Origin: Chryseobacterium glaciei
Lineage (GTDB): Bacteria; Bacteroidota; Bacteroidia; Flavobacteriales; Weeksellaceae
Reading direction: 5' to 3'
Length of the DNA stretch: 64,000 nt
Assembly (NCBI RefSeq): GCF_001648155.1
Contig: NZ_CP015199.1
Location: 1,436,501-1,500,500 of the forward strand
Shown here: positions 1-8,168 of the stretch, in pieces
Layout of the letters: every line of letters begins with the position of its first letter
Position numbering within the stretch: the first letter of the stretch is position 1
Program-made: the position numbers and the translations under genes
The notes under the pieces: generated by a model
Told to the model about the DNA's origin: nothing
The model's input: only the letters and a program-made list of their open reading frames with translations
The model's database searches: none

Positions 1-292
1 TTACTTTTTTCTCGTGTTCCAATGCTTTTTCAAAAATGTCGATGGCATTTGCAAATTCGTGTGGTGGTTTTGCAATTTCTCCGATGATGATTTGTCCTCC
101 AACATCGTTTAGATAATCAAACATTTTATCAGCATGCATCAATTCTTCTTTGCTTTGTACTCTGAAATAATTGGCGATCCCATCAAGGTCTTTGCTAGAA
201 AACCAAGCAGACATTGAAAGATAATATTGTGCGGCGTATTGTTCGTGAGCTATTTGTTCGTTAATTAGTTGTGCAATTTTATCGCTTACCAT
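1..292 (-). CDS. ftnA: Ferritin, non-heme (C-terminus cut by window edge)
   Basis: Iron-storage ferritin that oxidises Fe(II) and stores ferric mineral in a 24-subunit cytosolic cage. Only the first 97 residues are inside the window; the frame runs off the left edge without a stop. The start MVSDKIAQLINEQIAHEQYA is typical of bacterial FtnA. The ferroxidase ligands expected for E. coli FtnA fall at the same numbers here: E17, E50, H53 and E94. This match at four positions makes FtnA much more likely than bacterioferritin or a Dps protein. The start codon is the ATG just after an AT-rich stretch; no Shine-Dalgarno sequence is visible, as usual in this phylum. Confidence 0.93.
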   Translation of the reverse strand, partial: MVSDKIAQLINEQIAHEQYAAQYYLSMSAWFSSKDLDGIANYFRVQSKEELMHADKMFDYLNDVGGQIIIGEIAKPPHEFANAIDIFEKALEHEKKV

Positions 293-364
293 AATAATAA
301 ATTTTACAGTAAAATTATGGAATAAAACCCCGAAATCAAAAGATTTAATCAAATTTAATACAAA

Positions 365-388
365 AAGGACAGAAATATATCCGTCCTT
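365..388 (-). terminator. Rho-independent terminator of the 152-residue exported protein gene
   Basis: The inverted repeat AAGGAC...GTCCTT lies just beyond the stop codon of the gene ending at 419. Read on the minus strand the stem is followed by TTTTTG. This is a simple hairpin plus U-run terminator. Confidence 0.75.
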
Positions 389-418
389 AACACATTAAAA
401 AATCAAAATTGAAAACTC

Positions 419-877
419 TTAATTCACAGCAGGAGCGGCCGTATCCATTGATCTCTTCATTTTTCCACCCTTCATTCCTCTGTCTTTCATTGCTGCTTTT
501 CTTTGCTCCATTTTAGCCTGTCTGTCAGCTTGCCATTTACCGTACTGCTCAGGAGTTAAGATTTTTTTCATATCTGCATCCATTTGCTCTCTCTTCCCTT
601 TCATCTGCTCCATTTTAGCTTGTCTTTCTCCTTTGTTTTTATCAAAATCAGCTTTCATTTCAGCTTTTCTCTTTTCATGAAGACCTTTTATCTGAGCTAC
701 CTGTGATTGATTTAAGTTTAAATCTTTCTGCATTTTATCTAAATGCTCTTGCTCCTTTTGTTGCATTTTCTGTTGCATTTCTGCTCTTTTAGCTTGTTTG
801 TCCTGAGGAGTAGTTTGTTGTGCCATTGCAAAACTTCCCATTCCGATAAATGCTATTGCTAATACTAATTTTTTCAT
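419..877 (-). CDS. Exported Lys/Met/Gln-rich helical protein (Spy/CpxP-like or DUF4890-like)
   Basis: A 152-residue protein with a clear signal peptide: MKK, a hydrophobic core to about residue 17, and cleavage after FAMA. The mature part is almost entirely charged helix rich in K, E, M and Q. It contains the segment ILTPEQYGKWQADRQAKMEQ, which resembles the LTxxQ element of Spy/CpxP periplasmic chaperones, and an earlier related stretch LNLNQSQVAQIKGLHEKRK. I infer a periplasmic stress or chaperone-like role; similarity to a small Bacteroidetes family annotated DUF4890 is equally plausible. It is a single-gene unit with its own terminator. The next gene upstream on the same strand (1061-2152) is also exported and low in complexity. 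Confidence 0.7.
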   Translation of the reverse strand: MKKLVLAIAFIGMGSFAMAQQTTPQDKQAKRAEMQQKMQQKEQEHLDKMQKDLNLNQSQVAQIKGLHEKRKAEMKADFDKNKGERQAKMEQMKGKREQMDADMKKILTPEQYGKWQADRQAKMEQRKAAMKDRGMKGGKMKRSMDTAAPAVN

Positions 878-1006
878 CTTTTTAAATATTTAATTATTAA
901 TTAATTGTTATACATCTTTTTGATACTTAATTAAAACAGAAGTTAAAGCAGAATATTCATAAAAAATGTTAAATTTTACCATCAAAATAATAAAACATAA
1001 AATAAA

Positions 1007-1032
1007 AAGGACAGATTATAAAATCTGCCCTT
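1007..1032 (-). terminator. Terminator of the Asn/Gly/Tyr-rich exported protein gene
   Basis: AAGG-CAGATT and AATCTG-CCTT form a stem with one internal mismatch. On the minus strand it is followed by a T-rich run. It lies 28 bases past the stop codon of the gene ending at 1061. Confidence 0.7.
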
Positions 1033-1060
1033 CACACCACTTAAATATAATATATGAAAA

Positions 1061-2152
1061 TTAATTACTCGTTAATCTGAAGCCTCCGGAAGCACTTCTA
1101 TTCCCTCCTCCATTATTACCTTGTCTTGGAGCAGAACTCTCAGATCTTTGCTGTCTGAAACCTCCGTTGCTTTCTCTTGGTGCAGAAGATTCTCTTCTTG
1201 TTTCAGTTCTGAATCCGCCAGAGCTTCTGTTTCCACCGCTGTTGCCTGCATTTCCTCTAAACCCCCCGGTATTTTCTCTAGGAGCAGAAGGTTCTGTTCT
1301 CACATCATTTCTGAATCCTCCCGTATTTCTGGTTCCACCAGTGTTTTCAGTTCCTGCTCTAAAACCTCCGTTATTTCTTGTTCCGTTATTTCCAGAACCG
1401 CGGAAACCTCCTGAATTATTATTAGGCCGATTATGGAATCCTGAGTTATTATTATCTCTTCCAGATCCTCCTCTAAATCCGTTATTTTCTCTTTGGCTCG
1501 TTCTTGCAATATTAAAGGAAGGATTATTATTTCCTCTAAATTTGGCTCTGTCTACTCTATAAATATTGATATTTACGTTTCTGTAGCGAGGCATCGGCCT
1601 GCAAATGGAAGCATAATGAGTTCTTCTGTAAGTTTGAAAATATACAACCGGGCTAGCTCCTCTGTAATAATTGTTTTGAAAACTAACAAAAATCTGCGGT
1701 CCCATAATTCTTTGTAACGCATAGAATCTATCATAATACCATCTGTCCGGATTGTATCTGTAATAGTTATCCCATGTTGAAAAGCTTACATACAGATTAT
1801 TCAATCTTAAGATTTGATCAATCTGCCAACGGTTCAATCTATTTTGATTGAAGAACACATTCCAGTTGACATTTACGATACTGCTTCTGTAATCGTTATA
1901 GTTATTCTGATAATAGTCTGTTGGATAATAATCCTGAGGATAGTTGTAGTAATAATCATCAGGGAAATAATTCTGATCATCTTCGTTAGAATAATATCCG
2001 TCATTACTTCCATAGTTGTTATTTTCATAACCATTATTTCCGTAACCGTTATTGTATCCGTCGTTACCATTACCGTAACCGTTGTTTGGATATTGCTGAG
2101 CAAACGACAAAGTCGCCAAACTCAAAGCAAATCCCAAAAATATTTTTTTCAT
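1061..2152 (-). CDS. Exported low-complexity protein with Tyr/Asn-rich head and GGFR-repeat tail
   Basis: A 363-residue protein that I cannot assign to a family. The signal peptide ends near FA|QQYPNNG. Residues about 20-90 are a Tyr/Asn/Gly/Asp-rich head (repeats such as NNGYGNNGYENNN). Residues about 92-205 form the only ordinary-looking domain, rich in aromatic residues (NVNWNVFFNQNRLNRWQIDQ). From about residue 215 the tail repeats GGFR or GFR with SAPRE and N/S/G linkers, about eight times. The basic Gly/Phe/Arg tail is unusual for a secreted protein; it could bind polyanions or assemble on the cell surface. It has no T9SS domain. Frames on the opposite strand here are composition artefacts. 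Confidence 0.75.
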   Translation of the reverse strand: MKKIFLGFALSLATLSFAQQYPNNGYGNGNDGYNNGYGNNGYENNNYGSNDGYYSNEDDQNYFPDDYYYNYPQDYYPTDYYQNNYNDYRSSIVNVNWNVFFNQNRLNRWQIDQILRLNNLYVSFSTWDNYYRYNPDRWYYDRFYALQRIMGPQIFVSFQNNYYRGASPVVYFQTYRRTHYASICRPMPRYRNVNINIYRVDRAKFRGNNNPSFNIARTSQRENNGFRGGSGRDNNNSGFHNRPNNNSGGFRGSGNNGTRNNGGFRAGTENTGGTRNTGGFRNDVRTEPSAPRENTGGFRGNAGNSGGNRSSGGFRTETRRESSAPRESNGGFRQQRSESSAPRQGNNGGGNRSASGGFRLTSN

Positions 2153-2220
2153 TCTTATTGTCGTTAATTGGTTAATATATAGTAGACTATCTCTAATCTA
2201 TCTTTTGGATATAAATAAAA

Positions 2221-2254
2221 AAAAGAAGTTAAATCTTTCGATACAACTTCTTTT
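2221..2254 (-). terminator. Terminator of malQ
   Basis: A perfect 10-bp inverted repeat, AAAAGAAGTT / AACTTCTTTT, with a 14-base loop. On the minus strand it is followed by TTTTATTTAT. It lies 38 bases past the malQ stop codon. Confidence 0.8.
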
Positions 2255-2291
2255 AATTTATTATTAACTAATTGATAATCAATTGTTAAAT

Positions 2292-4943
2292 TTACAATCT
2301 TCCACTGTCTTTAACCCAATATTTTATTTTTTGGTTAAAATCTGTACTGTTTTTTAAATCTTCTAAATTTAAATGCATTCTGTAACACCAATAATGCGGA
2401 AATACTGCCGGATTATTGATCCTTTCATTGTCCATTTTCGGATTGGTAAGTTCTTTATCTGTTGCAAAAAACTCCTGAATCGGGAAAATAGCTAGCATCG
2501 CATTCGTGTAAAGATGTTGCTTCATAATGATTTCTGCCAAATGAGCATCTAATTCTTGTGGAGCTTTTCCGTATTGAATTAATTGTTGATTAAAATATTT
2601 CTGTGTCAAAGCCGGATCTTCTTTCCACCATTGTCTTAACGTTGAACTGTCGTGCGAAGAAGCAGTAATTACATTCAAATAACTCGCATTTTTAGGATTA
2701 TAAAAAGGAATATTATCCGAAGGCATACGCTGAACTTTCAAGGCTATAATCGCCAATTCATCCATTACAGCAGGTACGCAATCAGGAACCATTCCTAAAT
2801 CTTCACCACAGATCAGCATTTCGGTTGCATTTAAGATCATTGGAAGCTTTTCCATTGCCTTTTCGCTCCAGAGTTTATCCTGTCTCTTGAAGAAATAATC
2901 ATGATACAGATCGTAAATAGATTTCTTTTCCCAATCCGACAGATATTTATAAGACTCCGTGTTATAAACATTAAATCTTGGATGATAAACAATTTCGCCT
3001 TCTCTTTCTTCAGTTAAAAACAAAACATTCGCGCAAAGGGCAATCAATTGTTCTTCAACCGAACCTCTTGGATTTTTCTTAAAGAAATCTGATAATTTTC
3101 TCTGAGTATCAAATTCTTCTTTGAAAGAATACGTTCCGTTAGAATTATTATTGATGAATTCAAGCGCTTTTCCGTGATCTTCTCCGAAATAATTCCAAAG
3201 AATCTGATCATTAATAAACGGTTTGCAATACCTGTTAAAATCAAAAGGAATATGCCAAGCCTTAAATTCTTCTTCCGTAATAGGAACTGCAGGATAAAAA
3301 TATCCCAAAATCCCTTGAGTAGCAGAAATCGGCATTCTCCAGATTCTGAAAAATCCTAAAATATGATCAATTCTCATCGCATCAAAATACTGTTCCAATG
3401 CCTTGAATCTGTTTTTCCACCATGTATAATCGTCAGCTTTCATCGCTTCCCAATTATAGGTTGGAAATTCCCAGTTTTGACCCAATTCCGTAAACTGATC
3501 CGGCGGTGCTCCGGCTTGGAAATCCATACCGAATAATTCAGGCTCCGTCCACGCTTCCACAGAATGTCGGTAAATCCCGATCGGCAAATCTCCTTTTATG
3601 GAAACGCCTAAACTATGGATATATTCAATCGCCTCTTTTAACTGCTTATGGAGTTGATATTGCACCCAGGCATGAAGCATTGAGGCATCATATTCTTTAT
3701 TTTTTGCTGAAAAGAATGGTGAAATTTTTCCTGCAATATATTTTTTATGCGTCTTCCAATCATTGAAGTTTGGAGTTTTATATTTATCTCTCAACACACA
3801 AAATGCAGAATATGGAATCAGCCAATCTTCATTATCTTTTATAAATTTCTTAAAGTTTCTGTCTTTATAGATCTTCTCTTTTTCTGTATTGAAAACGGCT
3901 TTCAAAAATTTCCATTTTCCGGAAATCATTTCTTCGTAATCAATTAATTCTAAAGAATTTAATTTTAATTTTTCGGTATTGTATTCTTCAACTAAATCTT
4001 TCGGCAAATTAAAATCAAGATTCTCCAAAGAAATATATTGAGGGTGTAAAGCATACACAGAAACCGCTGCGTAAGGATAAGAATCCGTCCAAGTATAGTT
4101 GGCCGTTGTATCATTGATTGGAAGAATCTGGATAATGCCCAATCCAGTCTCTTTTGTCCAGTCTGCAAGTTCTCTCATATCAGAAAATTCTCCGACACCG
4201 AAACCATTTTCACTTCTCAAAGAGAACACAGGAACCGCAACTCCTGCATCATGATACATTTGATATAGTTTGAATTTAAAATAATGACTCGAAACGATCT
4301 GCAAAATATCTTTCTGCTTATTGGGAACCGCAAACCTATTTTCTCCGGCTTCTACATCAATTACTTTACCTTCTTTTTTGTCATAAAGGCAATATTTAAA
4401 TTGGATAAATTCGTTTTCAGGAATTTCAACCGAAGTCTCCCAAATACCGAAATCCGTCTGAGATAAATGAATTACTTTCTCATAGTCCCAATTTCCCAGA
4501 GAAGCCGTGCTTCCGAACAATACAATCTTCCAATTCGGATTGTACACCGGAGCCTCTAATCTGAATAAATGGGTATGTTTTTTTAAAACCGAAATCTTTT
4601 CAGGAACAAACTGATTCAGCTTATTGTAAAGGATTTTATTGTTTAAATAATTTTCGGGGAAATTTTTATTGTTCCATTCATCGAAAATAGAAAATTCTTT
4701 ATAGTTGTGAGGGAAATTAAGATAATGCAAAACAAATTCTTCTCTAAAAATACTTTCTTTTTCACCTGTAAGCTGATATTTATAAGATATGGATTTTGAA
4801 AAATAGTCTACTTCACATTTCCACAAACCGTTCTCGGTGCAAAACATTTTATGAGTTTTGGGTACAGCTCCTTCTTCATTGATGATCAACTGCAAAGATT
4901 CCCCTGTTTTTGCGCTGTAACCTATATTAAAGTATAATTTCAT
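2292..4943 (-). CDS. malQ: 4-alpha-glucanotransferase (amylomaltase, GH77) with N-terminal starch-binding domains
   Basis: Transfers alpha-1,4-glucan segments between maltooligosaccharides or glycogen; cytosolic, as no signal peptide is present. At 883 residues it is much longer than the roughly 500-700 of classic MalQ. The extra length is N-terminal: residues about 1-100 and 120-230 each look like CBM20 starch-binding modules (for example PNWKIVLFGSTASLGNWDYE). This is the architecture of the DPE2-type enzymes of plants and some bacteria. GH77 catalytic motifs are intact: nucleophile D526 in MRIDHILGFFR, acid/base E714 in CGEDLGMVPD, and D765 in SSHDSS. It is monocistronic with its own terminator. 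Which glucan it uses cannot be read from sequence; a glucosidase-like gene lies about 14 kb away. Confidence 0.93.
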   Translation of the reverse strand: MKLYFNIGYSAKTGESLQLIINEEGAVPKTHKMFCTENGLWKCEVDYFSKSISYKYQLTGEKESIFREEFVLHYLNFPHNYKEFSIFDEWNNKNFPENYLNNKILYNKLNQFVPEKISVLKKHTHLFRLEAPVYNPNWKIVLFGSTASLGNWDYEKVIHLSQTDFGIWETSVEIPENEFIQFKYCLYDKKEGKVIDVEAGENRFAVPNKQKDILQIVSSHYFKFKLYQMYHDAGVAVPVFSLRSENGFGVGEFSDMRELADWTKETGLGIIQILPINDTTANYTWTDSYPYAAVSVYALHPQYISLENLDFNLPKDLVEEYNTEKLKLNSLELIDYEEMISGKWKFLKAVFNTEKEKIYKDRNFKKFIKDNEDWLIPYSAFCVLRDKYKTPNFNDWKTHKKYIAGKISPFFSAKNKEYDASMLHAWVQYQLHKQLKEAIEYIHSLGVSIKGDLPIGIYRHSVEAWTEPELFGMDFQAGAPPDQFTELGQNWEFPTYNWEAMKADDYTWWKNRFKALEQYFDAMRIDHILGFFRIWRMPISATQGILGYFYPAVPITEEEFKAWHIPFDFNRYCKPFINDQILWNYFGEDHGKALEFINNNSNGTYSFKEEFDTQRKLSDFFKKNPRGSVEEQLIALCANVLFLTEEREGEIVYHPRFNVYNTESYKYLSDWEKKSIYDLYHDYFFKRQDKLWSEKAMEKLPMILNATEMLICGEDLGMVPDCVPAVMDELAIIALKVQRMPSDNIPFYNPKNASYLNVITASSHDSSTLRQWWKEDPALTQKYFNQQLIQYGKAPQELDAHLAEIIMKQHLYTNAMLAIFPIQEFFATDKELTNPKMDNERINNPAVFPHYWCYRMHLNLEDLKNSTDFNQKIKYWVKDSGRL

Positions 4944-5016
4944 CTATATTTTTTTATAAAAATACATTTTAATCTCGAAAAACAAAACTTATTGAATATC
5001 AAATATTCATTAAAAA

Positions 5017-5042
5017 AGCCTTCTCAGATATTTGAAAAGGCT
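5017..5042 (-). terminator. Terminator of the T9SS propeller protein gene
   Basis: AGCCTT / AAGGCT stem around a 14-base loop, followed on the minus strand by TTTTTT. It starts 24 bases past the stop codon of the gene ending at 5067. Confidence 0.75.
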
Positions 5043-5066
5043 ATAATTTTTAAGAAAGCTAAAAGA

Positions 5067-6233
5067 TTATTCTGTTACAATAATTTTCTTGCTTAATAAT
5101 ATTTTTCCGGACTCATTAGCGATACTCACAATATAAGCTCCATTGATGAGATTTTTCAAATAAACCTGTTGATTTAATGAACCGTCTTTTACGGATAAAT
5201 TCTGTTGCATTACATTTTTACCCGAGATATCAAAAATAGTAAGTTTAAGATTTCCTTTTACCGATTTATCATTCACATTTACGTTGATCAATTGCTCATC
5301 AACTCTGGTCGGATAGATATCTAAATTTGCCAAAACATTATTTGAAATTGCTTTATCATTAGCGAAATATTTACTCGCCAAATCATAAATATGTAAATTT
5401 AAATTTCCCGGAAGTTGTTTTGCCTGTAAATCATTCAAATTAACTTCATATAAAGGCGCTCCTTTTGCACTTGCAATCACAACTTTTCCGTTAGAATTTA
5501 CCGCAGCTCCGTTTACAGAATAACCTTCGGGAATTCCTATTATTTTTCCTACAAATTTGGACTTTAATTCTTTAGTTGAAACTTTGAAAACATTTCCGGA
5601 AGTTGCAAAAACATAGAAATTATTATCTGCATCGGCGATCATATCACCTCCAAAGCCTGTTTCAATTGTTGTGAAAGAATTTTTCCCGTTTGAAGAATCA
5701 TCTTTAACAATCCCAAGATCATTTACAACATATTGATTGTTCTTTTTACTGATCTGTAAAAACTGTGTTCCGGAATTATTCATCGCGTAAATATTACCGT
5801 CATATCCAGTTGCCATTCTCGTTATGTGAGAATTAATATCGCAAGAAGTTACTCTCGCAACATTGTTTTCAACCAAAGTGATTTCTTTCGTTTTAGAATT
5901 TAAAACATAGATATTTGATGAAAACATCGGCATATACACCAGATTATTATTCCTAGAATCATATGCTAAAGTTGCCATTGTCGTCGCCTGAGAATTGTTG
6001 TAAGAATTTTTATCCTCGGTTACAGAACCATTTCTTGTCTGCGAAAATATTTTTGCAGAAGAATCTGCCGTGAAGACAGCTTCTCCAGAAGTTCCATTTA
6101 CCGCATCAATGGCACGAAAGTCATTAAAAACAATACCTGGAGTATCTTTTCCCGTCAATGCAAAAAAATCTTGCTGGGCATGAGCGTTTGCTCCTAATAA
6201 TACCAAAAATAAAGGGAATAAATGTTTTTTCAT
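5067..6233 (-). CDS. Secreted protein with T9SS type A sorting domain and probable beta-propeller
   Basis: A 388-residue protein with an N-terminal signal peptide (MKKHLFPLFLVLLGANAHAQ). The C-terminal 85 residues or so have the type A T9SS sorting-domain pattern: an NxxIYP-like start (NLDIYPTRVDEQ), a middle with LTIFDISGKNV, and an end with LINGAYIVSI...KKIIV. Such proteins cross the outer membrane by type IX secretion and are usually cleaved or anchored. Residues about 25-290 contain repeated short beta-strand units (NLVYMPMFSSNIYVLN, MATGYDGNIYAMNNSG, ADADNNFYVFATSG) like a YncE or NHL propeller. No catalytic motif is visible, so the function is unknown. It stands alone between two terminators. 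Confidence 0.82.
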   Translation of the reverse strand: MKKHLFPLFLVLLGANAHAQQDFFALTGKDTPGIVFNDFRAIDAVNGTSGEAVFTADSSAKIFSQTRNGSVTEDKNSYNNSQATTMATLAYDSRNNNLVYMPMFSSNIYVLNSKTKEITLVENNVARVTSCDINSHITRMATGYDGNIYAMNNSGTQFLQISKKNNQYVVNDLGIVKDDSSNGKNSFTTIETGFGGDMIADADNNFYVFATSGNVFKVSTKELKSKFVGKIIGIPEGYSVNGAAVNSNGKVVIASAKGAPLYEVNLNDLQAKQLPGNLNLHIYDLASKYFANDKAISNNVLANLDIYPTRVDEQLINVNVNDKSVKGNLKLTIFDISGKNVMQQNLSVKDGSLNQQVYLKNLINGAYIVSIANESGKILLSKKIIVTE

Positions 6234-6494
6234 AATAAGTTGGATTTAGATTCGTAATGATTTTACTATTACTAAGTTACATAATTTTCAAATTGGATGA
6301 CAAAAAATCTCTATTAATTGAATAACATTTACAATAATTTAATTTTAATGATGTGATTATGATAATTTGGAGAATATTTTAAGCCTGATATCTTTTTATA
6401 TTTAAATTTTAACCATTAAGATTTTGTTTAAGCTGTTAAGATTATTAAGATATAGATTTCTCCTTCGTCGAAATGACAAAAATATGCATAAAAA
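6234..6494. other. Intergenic region, about 300 bases, no gene seen
   Basis: AT-rich sequence between the T9SS gene and cysS (both minus strand). It must hold the promoter of the T9SS gene, but no good TAnnTTTG element is evident. Around 6415-6480 there is an irregular stretch with repeated TTAAGAT-like words followed by CTTCGTCGAAATGACAAA. That segment is more G+C-rich than its surroundings and may be a degenerate interspersed repeat; only a genome search could tell. Confidence 0.4.
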
Positions 6495-6518
6495 AACTCC
6501 CACAAATTTGTGAGAGTT
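6495..6518 (-). terminator. Terminator of cysS
   Basis: AACTCCCACAAA / TTTGTGAGAGTT forms a 12-bp stem with one mismatch. On the minus strand it ends in GTTTTTTATG. It lies 22 bases past the cysS stop codon. Confidence 0.8.
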
Positions 6519-6540
6519 TAAGTATATAATTCTTTTAATT

Positions 6541-8007
6541 TTAGTTCAAAACGTAAGTTGTTCCGTCTCTTCCGTCTTTTAATTCAATCCCTTCAGCAAG
6601 AAGTTTATCGCGGATTTGATCTGAAAGGTCAAAGTTCTTCGATTTTCTTGCCTGATTTCTCAATTCGATTAAAACCTGTAATGTTTGATCTAACTTTTCA
6701 TTGTTATTTTCTTCGACCGCCTGAAGTCCCAGAACATCAAATATTAAAGCATTTAAAGTTGATTTCAAATCCTCTAAATCTTTCATTGAAATAGTTTCTT
6801 TTTCATCATTTAAAGCAAAAATAAATTTCACAGCTTCAAATAAATGAGCGATAAGAACCGGAGAATTGAAATCATCATTTAAAGCATCGTAAGCTTTATT
6901 TTTCCACTCTTCCAGATTAAAACCTGATTGTTTTTCATCATTTGGAGTGATTGAATTCAACACTTTTACCGCTTCCATTAATCTGATGAAACCTTTTTCA
7001 CTCGCGATCATAGCATCATTAGAAATATCTAAAACACTTCTGTAATGAGCCTGTAGGAAACAAAAACGTACAATCGACGGATGGAAAGGCTTTTCAAAGA
7101 AATCATTATCTCCCGTAACCAACTGCATCGGTAAAATGTAATTCCCTGTCGACTTACTCATACGTTGCGTATTCATTGTCAACATATTAGCATGCATCCA
7201 GTAATTTACCGGAGCGGTATCATTGCAAGCTTTTCCTTGAGCAATTTCACATTCGTGATGTGGGAATTTTAAATCCATTCCACCTCCGTGAATATCAAAT
7301 TTCTCACCTAAATATTTAGTGCTCATTGCAGTACATTCAAGATGCCATCCTGGGAAACCTTCTCCCCAAGGCGAATTCCATCTCATGATGTGTGCAGGTG
7401 AAGCTTTTTTCCAAAGAGCAAAATCCTGTGGATTTTTCTTTTCACCTTGTCCGTCTAAATCGCGGGTATTAGCGAAAAGTTCTTCAATATTACGTTTTGA
7501 AAGCTCACCGTAATTAAGACCTCTTTTATTGTATTCAAGAACGTCAAAATATACAGATCCATTGCTTTCGTAAGCGAAACCTTTTTCAATTAATTTCTGA
7601 GTTAATTCAATTTGCTCAACAATATGACCTGTTGCTGTAGGTTCTATGTTTGGAGGAAGTAAATTAAACATTTCCAAAACCTTATGAAAATCAACCGTAT
7701 ATTTCTGTACAATTTCCATTGGCTCCAGTTTTTCAAGACGGGTTTGCTTTACAAATCTGTCGTTGTTTACGTCTCCATCGTCTGTAAGGTGCCCTGCATC
7801 GGTGATATTTCTTACGTATCTTACTTTATATCCCAAATGCGTTAAGCTTCTGTAAATAAAGTCGAAAGAAAGGAAAGTTCTCACATTTCCCAAATGCACA
7901 TTGCTGTAAACGGTAGGTCCACAGACGTACATTCCGACGTTTCCTTCTAAAATGGGGTTAAATATTTCTTTTTCCGCTGTAAGCGAGCTGTATATTTTTA
8001 ATTGCAT
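6541..8007 (-). CDS. cysS: Cysteinyl-tRNA synthetase
   Basis: Class I aminoacyl-tRNA synthetase that charges tRNA-Cys with cysteine in the cytosol. The 488-residue length is normal for the family. The HIGH-type signature is HLGN at residues 38-41, and the KMSKS-type signature is RMSKS with M283. The zinc site that recognises the cysteine thiol is intact: C29 in YVCGPT, the cysteine of HLECTAMS, and the FPHHECE segment. Upstream on the same strand is folE, and between the two is a 25-codon frame with six Cys codons (8078-8155), which may regulate this gene by sensing charged tRNA-Cys. The gene ends in its own hairpin terminator. Confidence 0.97.
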   Translation of the reverse strand: MQLKIYSSLTAEKEIFNPILEGNVGMYVCGPTVYSNVHLGNVRTFLSFDFIYRSLTHLGYKVRYVRNITDAGHLTDDGDVNNDRFVKQTRLEKLEPMEIVQKYTVDFHKVLEMFNLLPPNIEPTATGHIVEQIELTQKLIEKGFAYESNGSVYFDVLEYNKRGLNYGELSKRNIEELFANTRDLDGQGEKKNPQDFALWKKASPAHIMRWNSPWGEGFPGWHLECTAMSTKYLGEKFDIHGGGMDLKFPHHECEIAQGKACNDTAPVNYWMHANMLTMNTQRMSKSTGNYILPMQLVTGDNDFFEKPFHPSIVRFCFLQAHYRSVLDISNDAMIASEKGFIRLMEAVKVLNSITPNDEKQSGFNLEEWKNKAYDALNDDFNSPVLIAHLFEAVKFIFALNDEKETISMKDLEDLKSTLNALIFDVLGLQAVEENNNEKLDQTLQVLIELRNQARKSKNFDLSDQIRDKLLAEGIELKDGRDGTTYVLN

Positions 8008-8057
8008 TGTGTTGTTTTTGATTTAATGATTTTAAAATTTAGTTTAAAGTTTAGATA

Positions 8058-8083
8058 TATTAAAAGGCCGAAATCTTTTAATA
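8058..8083 (-). promoter_or_regulatory. Hairpin overlapping the stop of the poly-Cys frame (possible attenuator)
   Basis: A perfect 9-bp inverted repeat (TATTAAAAG / CTTTTAATA) with an 8-base loop. In the cysS transcript its 5' arm is the last Tyr codon and the stop codon of the small frame at 8078-8155. A ribosome stalled on the Cys codons just upstream would cover this arm and prevent the hairpin. It is AU-rich and not followed by a clean U-run, so control of translation or of mRNA processing is as likely as transcription termination. The sequence is seen; the function is inferred. Confidence 0.4.
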
Positions 8084-8155
8084 ACAGCATTCACAGCAAC
8101 AACAAATAATTGTAGCTATAAAAATCTGGTCTGAAACTTTTTTAAATTTTATCAT
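8078..8155 (-). CDS. Candidate cysteine-codon leader peptide upstream of cysS
   Basis: A 25-codon frame in the 161-base gap between folE and cysS, same strand, ATG to TAA. The peptide begins MIKFKKVSDQIFIATII and ends with CCCCECCY. Six of its last eight residues are cysteine (five TGT/TGC positions in the first block of four plus two, split by one Glu), placed right before the stop. Cysteine is rare in this proteome, and the downstream gene is cysteinyl-tRNA synthetase, so the arrangement fits a translational attenuator that senses charged tRNA-Cys. It starts 13 bases after the folE stop codon and could be co-transcribed with it. A tiny metal-binding protein is the main alternative, and chance the next. 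I know of no described Bacteroidetes example. Confidence 0.5.
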   Translation of the reverse strand: MIKFKKVSDQIFIATIICCCCECCY

Positions 8156-8168
8156 TATTAATTTATTA

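Noticed and set aside
1121..1562. Plus-strand frames of 97 and 131 codons rich in Pro, Leu, Ser
   Set aside because: They are antisense to the repeat tail of the exported low-complexity protein, and their repetitive composition follows from its GGFR and SAPRE codons.
1814..2167. Plus-strand 117-codon frame very rich in Ile and Val
   Set aside because: It is antisense to the Tyr/Asn-rich head; the Ile/Val content is the reverse complement of Asn/Tyr codons.
8008..8168. T-box element upstream of cysS
   Set aside because: No specifier loop, no TGGN bulge and no terminator/antiterminator pair; T-boxes are also not expected in Bacteroidetes. The poly-Cys frame is the better explanation.
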